Shown: positions 1 to 11,007, counted from the stretch's first letter. The stretch: DNA of 38,255 nt from Macrocybe gigantea (GCA_011319805.1 SJRY01000209.1:1-38255), one strand, 5' to 3'. Notes: generated by a model from the sequence alone, not told the origin. A program made the numbers and translations.

Positions 1-735
1 CAAGCCCAAGCGACAAAACAACTCTTCCAATCGAGGTCGAATAGGAAAGACAAGGACAAAGAAATAATCCTCAAACCGCCGAGAAAAAGCGGCCAAAAAC
101 GAAAAAATCAAGCACAAGTTCGTGCACGTCCTCGATCCACAAACGGGCCGGACGTCGGCCCGCAAGCGCTGTCGGACCTGCTTGCCAGCGTCGACTCGAC
201 GCGGGCTTTGTCGAGCTCGTGCGAGCGCGTGGCCGACCGTGCGTGGTCGTGACGCCCGACGACCTGCGCGAGGAGCACAGGAAGAAGGTCGCGTCGCGCG
301 AACGGGCCAAGGTCTCTGCGCGCCGCAACACGCAAAAGGAGGTGCAGGTGAGGTGGGGAGCAGACGAGGGCGACTGGCTGCGCAAGCTTGAGCAACTCCG
401 TGCTGAGCTCGATGAGGATACCGCGTCGACCTCGTGCTCGTGTTCAAGCGGAGCCAGCTGAGGCGCCGTCTTGACCCGAGCGAGATCGAGCAGCGTTCGA
501 TGAAGTCATTGCGTCGATGGAGGGCCGGGTGAAGGAGTACAAGCCACGCGACATAAACAGGCTCGTGCCGTCGTTGGCTTGCAGAGCGTGGAGCGCCCGG
601 AGGTGTCTGTCTCGGAGGACATTCCGAAGCGCAAGTTGTTGCAGATGATGCGTAGAGAGCAGGAAGAAAAGAGGTTGCGGAAGCGACAAAGAGCTGTCCA
701 AGCAGCCGACACCGTCCACGGAGGATGGACTCTCA
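1..735 (+). pseudogene. Broken gene remnant, unrecognised, basic and coiled-coil-like
   Basis: No single frame is open, but coding-like stretches follow each other on the plus strand in changing frames. Positions 1-243 (frame 1) are lysine-rich and enter from outside the window. Positions 219-461 (frame 3) contain a charged helical stretch with DDLREEHRKK and WLRKLEQLRAELDED. A short segment near 500-550 reads FDEVIASMEGRVKEYKPRD, and 579-735 reads SEDIPKRKLLQMMRREQ followed by Lys/Arg/Glu-rich sequence. No GT..AG introns obviously join the pieces, so at least three frameshifts are needed. The composition suggests a charged, partly coiled-coil protein, possibly nuclear. I do not recognise a family. 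It may be a decayed gene, or a real gene with sequence errors like those seen elsewhere in this window. Confidence 0.35.
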
Positions 736-1101
736 GAACACTGAAAATCACCCTATTCCTATGTCCCATACATAGATCCATTCATGTAATAGAGTTGCTA
801 ATGCAGACAGAAAAGTACAAGACAATATGATATCCTAAATATGCGATACCCTAAACGGAGGAGTCCTTTATCCTTTGAAACGGAAGACGAAAGGCTGAGA
901 AACGTGGCTTGAAAGGTGGAGCAGCGAACACGCGTTCGACCTTCGCGAGACTTGAGTTCGAGCGGGCCCATTGCAACATCGACCTGAACAAGATGCTGAA
1001 TCCCAACGGGAACAGGGAAGCCCGCTTTCACCATGTCCGCTGCGATGTCCTGGAGCAATGTGCCAACCATCGACTCTCGTCTGCCCTCTGCCTACGCTTA
1101 T

Positions 1102-3226
1102 TCAACCGCCGATAATGCGCTCTGGAATGCCTCTTGCGCGAGCACGGCGGTTATAATTCACGAGCGCCAGCAGCACGTTGAAGAAGCGCGCGTCGGGTTT
1201 GGGGACCTTGACCATCACAATATCGATCGGGCCCTTGCGGCTCTCGAGAGCCCGCTGCACGATCTCGCCTTTGCGCTGCAACGAATCCCACAGGTAAACG
1301 CCCCAACGCTGCGGACGCGTGAGTTGGGGGAGGTTGTCTCTGGTTTTGGCACGCCGCAGGACGGTCTTAGTCTGTTGGAGGCAGCACTCCAGCATGATGG
1401 TGTATGCTTGGATGGGTGCGATCCACGGCGTCCGGCAGACCTGTTCGTCCCAGCTCCGCCTCTCAGCAAGCCTGATGAGCCGCCAAAGTCTCCGCGCTAG
1501 CTGAACGTGGCCCGACTTGCGGAGCGCCTGCAATAGCGATACTAGGAAATGAGGACCAAACGAAGCAGCTCGGTTGATGCACTCCTGTCTGCCCTCCAAG
1601 TCTTTTTTCCCACCAGTGACGAAGAAAGCGGGAAACAAAGACCTGACGAGCTGGGCCCCAAGGACAGATTTGCCTGTCGATGCAGATGTGCGATGTAAGA
1701 GCTCATGGTGTAAGCATCTGGAGAATGGACTGAAGTAAGTCTGTTGGAAAGCTCGCCTAGAGGGTTGTCGGCAGTCTGGGATCCAGGTGAGGGATCTTCA
1801 TACGATGTCGTGGTCTCTGGCAGCTCGTCTGCGAGCTGGAAAGCCTGGATTGCGATCTTTGAAATCCCATCTAGCCTCAGAAGTGTACCTGACCGCAGGA
1901 GGATGTTGTACGTCGTACGATCCGGTGTCAAATCCAGCGCCTCATTGTCCGTCATGTATTTCAGCACGATGCTCGCATGTTCCACACAACGACGGTGTCG
2001 CAGCGAGTAATGTAACAATGAATTACAGCTGTGGCGATCCAGAAGACGGCTTCTGAGGGGTAGATTTTCATTGGATTCAGTTTTCAATGAAAGAATGAGC
2101 CTGAGCAAAACTCCGTGCAGATATGAGTAGGCATTCATGGACTTGCTGTTCCCAAAGTCAAAATCCATACTGTGTCATCTCCACGGGGCGAGTCATACAT
2201 CGCGCGAAGCAGAGGCGCAACGCCAGGAAGGGGAATGATAGACTTGTCCAGTAAAAATGCCAGATGCGCTAATGCCTGTGTGGATGCCTTGACGTGATCC
2301 GGAGATTCCGAGTTTTCGTCCACCAGTGCCAGGGATCTGTTTATCTGGGATAGGATAAGGTTAAGTGAGAAGTAGGAAGGGAGAGCAGATTTGTTGCGAA
2401 GTTCACGATATTGCATCATGAGGGAGGCGGAATTCAGGTCTTCGCGGATTGTTGAGCTGCCCTCTTGGAAAGAAGGCTCATCATCGAAACGTTGCGGCAG
2501 GGGTTTCCTCAACTGGAACTCCTTCATTGCGAACCCAAATAGTAAGGCGGCAATGATGATTTCTCCGTTCAGGAGGCACAGGCATATCAGCGTGGCATAC
2601 ATGCCGGTCGTATGCCCATTGTGCGTTCGCTGGGCAACATCCATGAGCTTGAGCATGTACCGGGTGTCTGCGTTCCGGACATGAGGTATGACATCAGCCA
2701 AGTGGCGAGACCTGACAAGGGTTTTCATCGTTTCCTCGGGGAAAGGGAGCGGTTTTGTCGACGGTTTCGCAGATTTACGGATTTTGATCTGAGCTGATAC
2801 AATCGCCTCCAAGGTGCGACTGCGCAGCTTGACTTTGGACTTCATGAGGTCTTGAGCCAAGTATGAAGCATCTCTCAAGTAGCCATAGCGAATGAAAGCA
2901 TGCAGGAGAGCATGTGAAGCAAGCCGAGGGGACACTTGATTGGGGTTTCGTCTTTTATAAGCCCGATGACGGTCCTTCAAGGAGTCTATGAGGGCATGGG
3001 CATTTTCAAAACCTTCTGCTTTGCCCTGAAGGTATACATGAACCGCCCGCCATGCGGCCCTGGATTTCTGAGCACCAATTAACTGCTGAGTCACCTTTGG
3101 GTGGGACGCTGTTGCAACAGGGAGGTCGAGTGTGAATAGAGACGTGGATAAGAGCGAGTGGCCGCAAATGCGGTCAATTTTTGGGGATGACCGACACGCA
3201 AATTTCGCGCCGCAGAACCTTGGCAC
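1102..3226 (-). CDS. Pentatricopeptide-repeat-like protein, probably mitochondrial
   Basis: Three exons can be joined cleanly. Exon 1 is 3226-2199. Intron 1 is 2198-2146 (53 nt, donor GTATGA, TTGAC branch-like site, acceptor CAG). Exon 2 is 2145-1804. Intron 2 is 1803-1730 (74 nt, donor GTATGA). Exon 3 is 1729-1102. The phases agree and give 665 residues. The N-terminus is rich in Arg, Ser, Ala and Cys with few acids, as in a mitochondrial presequence. The body is a series of helical pairs, for example SHALLHAFIRYGYLRDASYL, PDRTTYNILLRSG and KPDARFFNVLLALVNYN, which resemble degenerate PPR motifs. Such proteins usually act in organellar RNA processing or translation. A further coding-like stretch at 1070-900 (VGTLLQDIAADMVKAGFP) suggests a possible extra 3' exon, so the C-terminus is uncertain. 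The gene is divergent from the cap-binding gene across about 410 bp. Confidence 0.62.
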
Positions 3227-3635
3227 CTGAATGTCGCCAGTGACTTCGCAACACTTCCGAAGAGCGCTCTGGTCGTATACGACCAGTTACATTGCATGTG
3301 TCGCGCATACTGAAGAGAGATTCCTATTGCATGAGTGTAGAGTTCATAGAAGTCATACAACCTATGCTCACCAAGGCGCTGGAACGGTCAGATTCGCGTC
3401 AAAGTCGTTTGTCTAGAAAGTTTTAAAGACTGCAACTAGATTGATGGACGTTCGGGAAGACTTGGATGGCAAGCGCCGATTACATGGGAAAAAAGCACGT
3501 GATCTCATAAGAAAGTTGTAATGCTATGCTGTATTCGTACTGAAGAACGTCCACGACGACGACGAACTCGAAATTTGAGAAAACTGAAATTGTTCCTTGC
3601 TTGGTCGGAATAATCTCGAACAGGAGAGGCATATC
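3227..3635. promoter_or_regulatory. Divergent intergenic region between PPR-like and CBC1 genes
   Basis: About 410 bp separate the two divergent start codons, so both promoters must lie here. I see no clear TATA box. A CACGTG E-box is present near 3497 (aaaaagcacgtgatc). No open frame of note is present. Confidence 0.4.
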
Positions 3636-6600
3636 ATGAGTTACGACCGCCGTGGTGGTGGATACAGAAGGCGCTACCGAGGTGAGACAAACTTGCAGAA
3701 ACCCCAGATGGGCAACTTGAACGTTTGCGTCGTTTGCAGACGACTATGACGACCGCCGTCGTGATGCGTATGAGACGCCCGAGGAAAAACTCAAGATTTC
3801 TATCATGAAGCTAGGAGAAGTGGTGAGCGGCAGCAATTTCTGATCCCAAAGCTCGCACATAGCTTAGCGCCCTCAATAGGATCCCGTTGAAGAGTTGCCT
3901 CGACTGCAGAAAACTGTCCGTGAATACGTGCCGTTCAGCATTCAAAATGTCGCAGAAGCGCTCCGCCTAGGGTCCGTACTACTCAGCGTTCTCCAGGGAG
4001 GCCATGCTGACCATCTGTATCGTCAGTGTGACTGAACAGCCATACAAGATTCCTTTCTACGCCGCCTTGATCTTACTTTTGCACAATGACCCCGTCGACA
4101 CTGCTCAACCTGACGGTCCGTCAATGGGACGCCAGATACTGGAGGATATTTGGAAGGGTTTCCAAGCCTATCTAGACAAATTGTCGTGGCGAGAGGCTCG
4201 GCTTTGCGTGCGTTACCATCTCATATTCTCTTGTACTGAACAGAAGAGCCAACCCTTGTACAAAAGGTTCATCTGTTCGCACACCTGACAGTAGCCGATG
4301 TCGTTTCTGCCGAGTCTATGACTGCACTGCTACAGTCGTTTGTCGCAGTCCTGGACGAGTTCGGTGTCTCTTATGGCCGTGCCAAAAAGGCCGCAATATG
4401 CGCAGCTGAAGGTCTCATGATAGTGCGTTACAAATCTGTTTTCAGTCTACTGACAATTCACTGACCCTATGTTAGTGTGGACCTGTTCTGAAAAGCGCCT
4501 CAGCTACGATTGTAGCAGACATAATTAACGCCATTCAGGCTTTTAACGACGGAATGCTGACTACAAAATCATTAGTCCAACCTGTCACGAGCCTGTTTTC
4601 CGAGTCTACGACGATGGACTGTGGGGATGAAGTGTGTAGAGCTTTTTCGATGCAATATTGCTTGTTTCTGACCGTTCAATTTAGGTTCTTGATGCCATTC
4701 TGTACTCCTTGAAAACCATGAATGACTCCGATTTTGCCGAGACCGCAAATTGTTTCCCTCAACCATACATAACACACCCTCTCGAAATACCCGTACCGCC
4801 ATTCGACCTCCCTTCTGTCCTCGTCCCACCGGAGGTTATTGAGCTCGACGGCCTCTCTACAAATTCTGAAGAAGAAGCACATATCAAAAAAGATGAATGG
4901 CCAGAGTACCTCCTCAGGATCTTCGACAATGACGTGCGCATATATTGTATTTTGTTTCGTGTTTCTCTGAAGTGTGTTGCACAGGTGTCGCCGGACCCTT
5001 CGACGCCTGCAGGCTACGTCATCCGCACCGCCCTTCTTGACATTCTGAACATATTCGAAGTGAATCGCAAGGAATGCGCGCGTCTTCTTCTGGAATATCC
5101 GAAATGGAACTTGCCTGGCACCTTCAAGCCCAAGCCTGGAGCACCAACAGAAGTGGAACCAGTGCCAGGAAAAGACTGGCAGCTTGAGAGCACGATAATT
5201 GAGGTAACAGCTGCATATATCAATATGACTTGATACTCATAGTTTTGGTTAAAGACAATTCTAGGAGCATTGCTTACATTACCGGAGTCCCAACAAAAAT
5301 CGATTTATTACATTAGTCTCATCACCGAACTTTGCAAGCTGTCTCCGTCCACAGTTGGTCCCGCAGTAGGCAAATCCATCCGCAAACTGTATGGATACCT
5401 ATCCGAAGGCCTGGACGTTGAAGCATCGAGGAGATTTGCGGAGTGGTTTGCCGTTCATATGAGCAACTTTGGTTTCCAGTGGGTCTGGAAGGAATGGTTA
5501 GTCTGCTACTGCGCTCAAATGTGATGTTCTGTCATTCATCCGCGAAATCAGGGTTCCGGATCTTGTGCTCGCGATGCACCATCCTAAGCGCGCATTTGTG
5601 CGTCGCGCGGTGGAATTTGAAGTCCGATTGTCATACCACGAGCGTATTCTTAAAACTTTGCCAGAACCCTTTCAATCCCCTGCAGCTTTGACAATCTCAG
5701 AACAAGGGCCAGGTCCCGATTATGAATATGAGGATCCTAGTCCGTATCTTTCACATCATTCTTGCGATATGCGGCGACCTTAATTCCATTTCAGGTGCAC
5801 CACATCATGAAGCCGCCATGTCCATCCTGAATCTCCTCCGTGGCCGTGCCAAAGCTGAGGACGTCATAGCCCAGCTTGACACTCTCAGATCAACGCTCGA
5901 GGCCTCAGAGGAGGGACATGTGAATCTAGATGCCGTCGTCTGCTCAATAGTCGTCCAGTCGCTCCTTAGCATTGGTTCTCGTTCCTTCTCCCACCTGCTC
6001 AATGCAATTGAACGGTATCTTCCGCTTTTGCGCTTCATCTCGAGCGGAGGCGCGTCGAGCACCGGGGGGCGGCAACCCGGAGGCCAGAGCCGGCATTTTG
6101 TCTGCGACAGCTGCGTTCTGGAAGCACAGCAGACAAATGATCAGCATCGTGTTCGACAAGCTGATGCAATACCAGATCGTGGAACCGACAGACGTGATCG
6201 GGTGGACGTTCACAAACGGCGCGAAACTTGGCCAGCCAAGCGAGCTGACCGACATAGTCGGCCTCACGTCGTTCGAGTGGGATTTGGTCAGGGCAGCCCT
6301 GGATAAGGCGAACGGCAGAGTGCTAATCGCTCGGCGAAAGGTTTCTGCGCTTAGGAAGGAGGATGAAGACCAAAGAGCGAGAGCGAAGGCCAGCGCGAAC
6401 GAAGGCACTATGGATGTTGACGCGGAGGCAAAACACGGTTCGTGCTCCTCCCTTTTAGTACTAGACGTTTTCTAACGCGAGTCTGCATTGAGCAGACGAA
6501 CCTGTCGCCGACAGCCCTGCCCTAACCACCGCCCTGAATGCGTCTACAACCCTTGTCCGGGAGCAGAAAACCGCGTTGTCGGGGGCGTTGGAGGGATTTG

Positions 6601-6945
6601 TGTCTTATCTAGTGCCTTCGCCCACCCAGCGCGTCGCGAACCCTCAAACGCGGTCGGTGATTACGGAACATGCGTGGCATAACCGTGCCAATTGGGAGAA
6701 AGACGAATGGAGTGCATGGGAGACCTGGGGGTGGTATCGCCAATTCTGCAGAATAGTACGTGCCTCCGAGCTATCCACAATGACTGCCACGAACGTTTCT
6801 GACTCTATTCCAGTATGCCCCGTATCTGCGCACTTATTCAAACACACTCTCGACAGTATCCTTCGGGAAGTTCGAGGACTCGACAGACCCTGCGGTCGAA
6901 TTGCTCAGAAGGATATGGAACATTTCGACAGGCCAGGAGGTATGA
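3636..6945 (+). CDS. CBC1: Nuclear cap-binding protein large subunit (CBP80/NCBP1)
   Basis: Large scaffold subunit of the nuclear cap-binding complex, which binds the m7G cap of RNA polymerase II transcripts with CBP20 and acts in splicing, export and decay. The start is followed by an Arg/Gly/Tyr/Asp-rich N-terminus and then MIF4G-type helical repeats. Family landmarks are readable: YYISLITELCKLSP, EWFAVHMSNFGFQW..W, VRLSYHERILKTLPEPF, SRSFSHLLNAIERY, and a final segment with WHNRANWEKDEW. I infer about 13 exons with introns of 50-65 nt, for example 3682-3739. The CDS ends STGQEV-stop at 6943-6945. Between RFISSGG and the following ILSATAAFWKHSRQM the frame changes at a G6 run (6064-6069). 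One G too many is the simplest explanation, and no intron fits. Because this gene is normally single copy and important, I treat that as a probable sequence error. Confidence 0.93.
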
Positions 6946-6979
6946 GACGTTATTAATAAGTGTTTGTAATGGTATAGCG

Positions 6980-7210
6980 TTATCGTAGAAATCGGTCTTT
7001 GTTGTGGACCTTAGACTTGACTAGAAAGGGCTTCGCATCTGGTGGGCTATAATTGAGCCAGGCACCCCATTCTTGTACTGGGACTGCTGGAAACTTGGTG
7101 ACAGCTCTGTCCAAGGCAACTCGGACTCGAGAAGTTGGATTCGGAGTGCCGACGGAGGCGTGTGAGTTGGGAAATCGACTAAAAAAGGAAATGCGCCTTT
7201 GTTTGGTCAT
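6980..7210 (-). CDS. Small basic hypothetical protein (76 aa)
   Basis: The open frame starts MTKQRRISFFSRFPNSHASV and ends KVHNKDRFLR. It is basic and rich in Arg, Ser, Pro and Phe, with an N-terminus compatible with a mitochondrial presequence and a central VPVQEWGAWLNYSPPDAKPF segment. It lies tail-to-tail with CBC1 (stop codons about 35 bp apart) and head-to-head with the aldolase gene, in a compact slot with no other candidate. That position and the few low-complexity residues favour a real gene, but I recognise no family. It could also be one exon of a slightly larger gene. Confidence 0.45.
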   Translation of the reverse strand: MTKQRRISFFSRFPNSHASVGTPNPTSRVRVALDRAVTKFPAVPVQEWGAWLNYSPPDAKPFLVKSKVHNKDRFLR

Positions 7211-7324
7211 GTCGTCGCCACCACGTGATTAGAATCTATCCGTCGCCTCCCGCAGATAAAAGCGCTTCGAACAGATCTCTTCAAACCGGTAATCTTTCTC
7301 TTGATAATCAGTATTGCAGTAGCT
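7211..7324. promoter_or_regulatory. Short bidirectional promoter with E-box and TATA-like site (aldolase)
   Basis: Only 114 bp separate the small minus-strand ORF from the aldolase start. A palindromic CACGTG E-box lies at 7222-7227. A TATA-like gataaaag lies at 7255-7262, about 65 bp before the aldolase ATG. Both are seen directly; regulation by a bHLH factor is inferred. Confidence 0.45.
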
Positions 7325-8959
7325 ATGGTTCTGACAGGTATTCCTGTAAGTGTGCTTTGCGAAAGGCTTGAATACTACTGATCATATCGATCGAGTAGGC
7401 TGGCGTCGTTACTGGCGATAACGTCCGCAAAATCTTCGAATATGCCAGGGAAAATCAGGTATGTATTCTGTAGAGGATCAAAGCACCTGCAGCAGACGAT
7501 GTTGATTGAAATACACAGTTCGCAATTCCGGTAAGAATATCCGATATTTGAGGCATTACACGGAAGCTGACTTGCGATATCTAGGCAATCGTCAGTGTAC
7601 CCTCTCTTCACGTGTGATACTTCTCGTCTGAACGATCGGACAGAACGTAACTTCCTCTTCAACGGCGAATGCTGTGCTTGAGGCTGCAAGGTGGCGTACT
7701 TCCAAAATTTTCCCTGAATGTCTTTGGCTTATGCATTCTCCATTCCTGCAGAGACATCAAAAGCCCCATCATCCTCCAAGTCTCGCAGGGAGGAAGCGCG
7801 TACTTTGCAGGAAAGGGTCTTGCGAATGACAAGCAACAAGCGTCCATTGCCGGCGCTGTGGCTGCTGCCCTCCATATCCGCACTGTCTCCAAAGCCTACG
7901 GAATGTACGTTAAAGTGCAACGTTACCAGCGAACCATGACGTTGAGTTCATCTCTTCTAGCCCAGTTATTCTCCACAGTGATCACTGTGCCAAGAAGCTT
8001 CTCCCCTGGTTCGACGGCATGCTCGAAGCCGACGAGGTGTATTTCAAGGAGCACGGCGAACCCCTATTCTCGTCGCATATGCTCGATCTGTCCGAAGAAT
8101 CAAAAGAAGACAACATCGCCAGCTGCGTCAAGTACTTCAAGCGCATGGCGCCCCTCGGACTGTGGCTAGAAATGGAGATCGGCATTACCGGAGGCGAGGA
8201 GGACGGTGTCGATAACACCGGCGTTGACAACGCGAGCTTGTACACTCAGCCGGAGGACGTTTATGATGTCTACAATGCGTTGATCAAGATCTCCCCGAAC
8301 TTCAGCATCGCCGCTGCCTTCGGCAACGTCCATGGCGTTTACAAGCCCGGAAATGTCAGACTTCATCCCGAGCTATTGGGTAAGCACCAAGCTTTCGCCA
8401 GCCAGAAACTCAGCGGCCCATCCAAGAAGCCTCTGTGAGTATATGTATTTGAGAGTCTGGAAGAGATTGTTGATACTTTTGTAAATCCAGGTTCCTCGTG
8501 TTCCACGGAGGATCTGGTTCGACGAAGGAAGAGATCAAGATTGCCGTTGGCAACGGTGTCGTGAAGATGAACGTCGACACTGATACACAGTGGGCATACC
8601 TCGTTGGCATCAGAGTGTGTTGCATCAAATACTTGCAGTAACGTTCTTGAGTGTACCCATCGGATGTTTCCAGGACTTCGTCGAAAACAAGAAAGGATAC
8701 CTCCAGACACAGGTTGGAAACCCGGAGGGTGCTGACAAGCCGAACAAGAAGGTCAGCCTCGTACACTTCTTCACCATAGTTTCGTCGAATTCAAATGTTG
8801 CTGTAGTATTATGACCCTCGTGTCTGGGTGCGCGAAGGTGAAAAGACTCTGGTTGCGCGTGTCAAGGAAGCCTGTGCTGATCTTGGTAATGTCGGTGAGT
8901 TGGAGACTTTGGGCTTCCTACAGAACGCGTATTCATTTACGTCAACAGAGCGGCTATGA
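7325..8959 (+). CDS. FBA1: Fructose-bisphosphate aldolase, class II
   Basis: Zinc-dependent class II aldolase of glycolysis and gluconeogenesis, cleaving fructose 1,6-bisphosphate to glyceraldehyde 3-phosphate and dihydroxyacetone phosphate in the cytosol. Motifs in order: IPAINVTSSST near the N-terminus; SPIILQVSQGG; HSDHCAKKLLPW with the metal-binding His and catalytic Asp; SHMLDLSEE; EMEIGITGGEEDGVDN; AFGNVHGVYKPGNV; VFHGGSGST; and VVKMNVDTDTQWAY. Eleven exons give 357 residues, the normal family length. Exons: 7325-7345, 7399-7458, 7519-7530 (12 nt), 7585-7590 (6 nt), 7644-7690, 7752-7904, 7961-8434, 8491-8614, 8674-8751, 8807-8894 and 8949-8959. All phases agree and no frameshift is needed. 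Five of the ten introns crowd into the first 430 bp. The promoter holds a CACGTG site. Confidence 0.96.
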
Positions 8960-9171
8960 CAGCGCTCCACGTTTATTCAATAAAATAGCATGCAGCAATG
9001 GAATTGAAATGTCTAAACCCTGTTGTATTAGTTCTCATGTGATTGTACAATGATTAACATTCGTTTTCCTAGAAGAAAAAGGTTTCACAATCATTCAGCT
9101 GGTTGCTTCGTTTCCACTGATGTCTTCCCGCAACGTCTCTCGTGTCTTCATCAGTGCCTTACCCAACAGGT

Positions 9172-9798
9172 TCAACCCCACCTATCAAACCTTTCCAACG
9201 CAGATTTCTCTCCGAAGCCCACGCCCCAAATCCGATCACGTGGGCTAGCCTCCACCAACTGCTTATCCCCGGTGTCTATCAGTTTCTGCCTCAACTCTGC
9301 ATTCTGTCTGAACTTGTGGAGATTGCCCTGCAGGACGATGTCTTCTCTGTGCTTATGCCACGTCTTGTCGTCAAAGTTGGACACCTTGCGGCCAAGCGAT
9401 CGCACTTTGGCCATGGCGGACTGGCCCGTAGATGTGACGGCCATGATCTCGCGGGCCATTCCGGCGTCGTCGAACAGAATCGCCTTCTGGAACATCATCC
9501 AGTGTTCGGTGGAGGGGAAGGTCAGAGTCTCTTCCGCGCCGTCTATCGTCGCCATGGCGGTGAACAGGCTGGGGTACCACTGAGATGCCCAGCCACTGTA
9601 TGACCGTGCGGAAGCAAGTTCGTGTTTCTGTTTAAGCCACGTGTGCTCTCGGAGAGCTGTTACTCTTACTTGTTCCCATCCGGCTTCCAGAAGAAGACGT
9701 AGTCGTCTCGCTGCCTGCCAGAGGTTGGCGTCGAATGACCGCTCGAAGAGGTTGCTTGCTGTTTGCTGCTCTTGACACGAGGCATGTGTGATCTTCAA
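9172..9798 (-). CDS. NADAR-family protein (RibX/YbiA-like N-glycosidase), C-terminus frameshifted
   Basis: The open frame has 208 residues. An N-terminal region of about 80 residues, rich in Arg and Leu, precedes a NADAR (DUF1768) domain: SQWYPSLFTA, STEHWMMFQKAILFDD (the conserved Glu-His segment), AKVRSLGRKV, HREDIVLQGNLHKFRQNAEL, LIDTGDKQLVEASPRDRIWG and GFGEKSAL. The family includes riboflavin-pathway N-glycosidases and enzymes that remove ADP-ribose from guanine bases. Which activity applies here is not shown. The frame stops right after FDRWG, but the next frame reads NLLGKALMKTRETLRED to a stop at 9095-9097, exactly the family C-terminus. One base is missing at the G4 run read on the minus strand (plus 9176-9179). 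The gene is either freshly broken or affected by a base-calling error. It is convergent with the aldolase gene. Confidence 0.82.
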   Translation of the reverse strand: MKITHASCQEQQTASNLFERSFDANLWQAARRLRLLLEAGWEQVRVTALREHTWLKQKHELASARSYSGWASQWYPSLFTAMATIDGAEETLTFPSTEHWMMFQKAILFDDAGMAREIMAVTSTGQSAMAKVRSLGRKVSNFDDKTWHKHREDIVLQGNLHKFRQNAELRQKLIDTGDKQLVEASPRDRIWGVGFGEKSALERFDRWG

Positions 9799-10940
9799 GA
9801 GTGATCTTCAGAGGTAAAAGAGAGGAGGAGGCTTGACTGTGACAGTCAAAATCGACGTTCGAGTGCTTAGGCTAGAAGGGCACCGTGAAGCCTGTCGCCC
9901 TTCTGTCCTTTTCGAAGAAATTTTCAGCCTCCGCTCTATACAGTTAGCATCAAAATGGGTGCCACATAAGTGACTTTGTCAGAGCGTCAGTCACGTAGTG
10001 AACAGTGACTGGTGATAGCTGGCCAAAAAGTGAGGCACAACAAATCATGTGTAGGTCGTTGGCAGATGAGAAACCTCAACAACTCTCGGGCTGCGACGGA
10101 GGTGACAGATGGCCCCATGATTTATGTCGTCTAAGCGACATCCAGTTCAACTATTGCTTCGATACCGTTGAATATTATGAGGGAAAAGTGATGTATTCCG
10201 GGAAAAGTGACTCCGGGCGTACAACTGACTCGGGGTCTGTGGTGATTGTAGCAGATGGCCGTCTCCCTTTGATGCCGATATTACGCGTCTAAACGCCGGA
10301 AGATGCCAGGCGCGTCGTGCTCATCATTTTTCTTCATTGTCCTCTCCCATGGACGAAAATCGCATTATCACGTCCGGATAATTCACCGCTCACCTGTCAT
10401 TAATGATTATTTTGCGAAATTGCTTGGTTATACTGTTTCTTCGGCAACGGCGCCAGTGCTCGCATATCCCCGAGGGCAACCCAGCAGACAAATCAGCGTG
10501 CGACGCATCTGATGGACTGTGGCCTCCAGTGAGCCTCATTTTGCCGGAACCTGCCCGCGGATGCGATACCGAGATAATACAGATGATGAAAAGCGCAGAC
10601 TGCTGTTATTCGATTGCACTCGTCGCTGGTGGTCATGTAACCGATCGAGACCGAGGAAGGTCGACGTTTTTGGACAATGGCAATCTCTCATATCAGGAAC
10701 ACAGCGTTCACGGGGCAGATCGCTGCATCGATAGGACAGGAAGCAATCATGTGAATCCAAGCGCACAAAAGGGGGATAAACGGGGGAGAATATCATGAGC
10801 TCATGCTGACCAGTGTTCAGAGACATCCCCGAAAGGAGATTGTCATCTGTCACTGTAGGCACCTAAGACTTCTTATAAGAGGGTCTCGAGTCGTAGTTCG
10901 GCGAAGTCGCAACCGAAAGACCGGCGAACAGTCTCAGCAG
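9799..10940. other. Gene-poor intergenic region
   Basis: About 1.1 kb between the NADAR gene and P450 copy 1. Short open frames occur on both strands but none shows domain motifs, coding-like composition or intron signals. I see nothing in it that I can name. Confidence 0.5.
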
Positions 10941-10950
10941 CTCGCCAGTT

Positions 10951-10960
10951 CATTTAAAAC
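10951..10960 (+). promoter_or_regulatory. TATA-like box of P450 copy 1
   Basis: catttaaaac lies about 50 bp before the ATG at 11008. The second P450 copy has a comparable AT-rich motif at almost the same distance, which supports the assignment. Confidence 0.4.
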
Positions 10961-11007
10961 CCTACAAGTCGCGTCCGCCAACGACACCGCCAGCTCTCAG
11001 CAACACG

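Noticed and set aside
1640..1700. Frame change near LHRQANLS in the PPR-like gene
   Set aside because: An in-phase 74-nt intron (1803-1730) with a second GTATGA donor explains it; the open frame over the intron is coincidental, though cDNA would be needed to be certain.
2135..2168. Apparent frameshift between two overlapping minus-strand frames of the PPR-like gene
   Set aside because: A 53-nt intron (2198-2146) with GTATGA donor and CAG acceptor joins the frames in phase, so no mutation is needed.
10005..10292. Plus-strand 95-residue frame before P450 copy 1
   Set aside because: No recognisable domain, and the composition is not coding-like.
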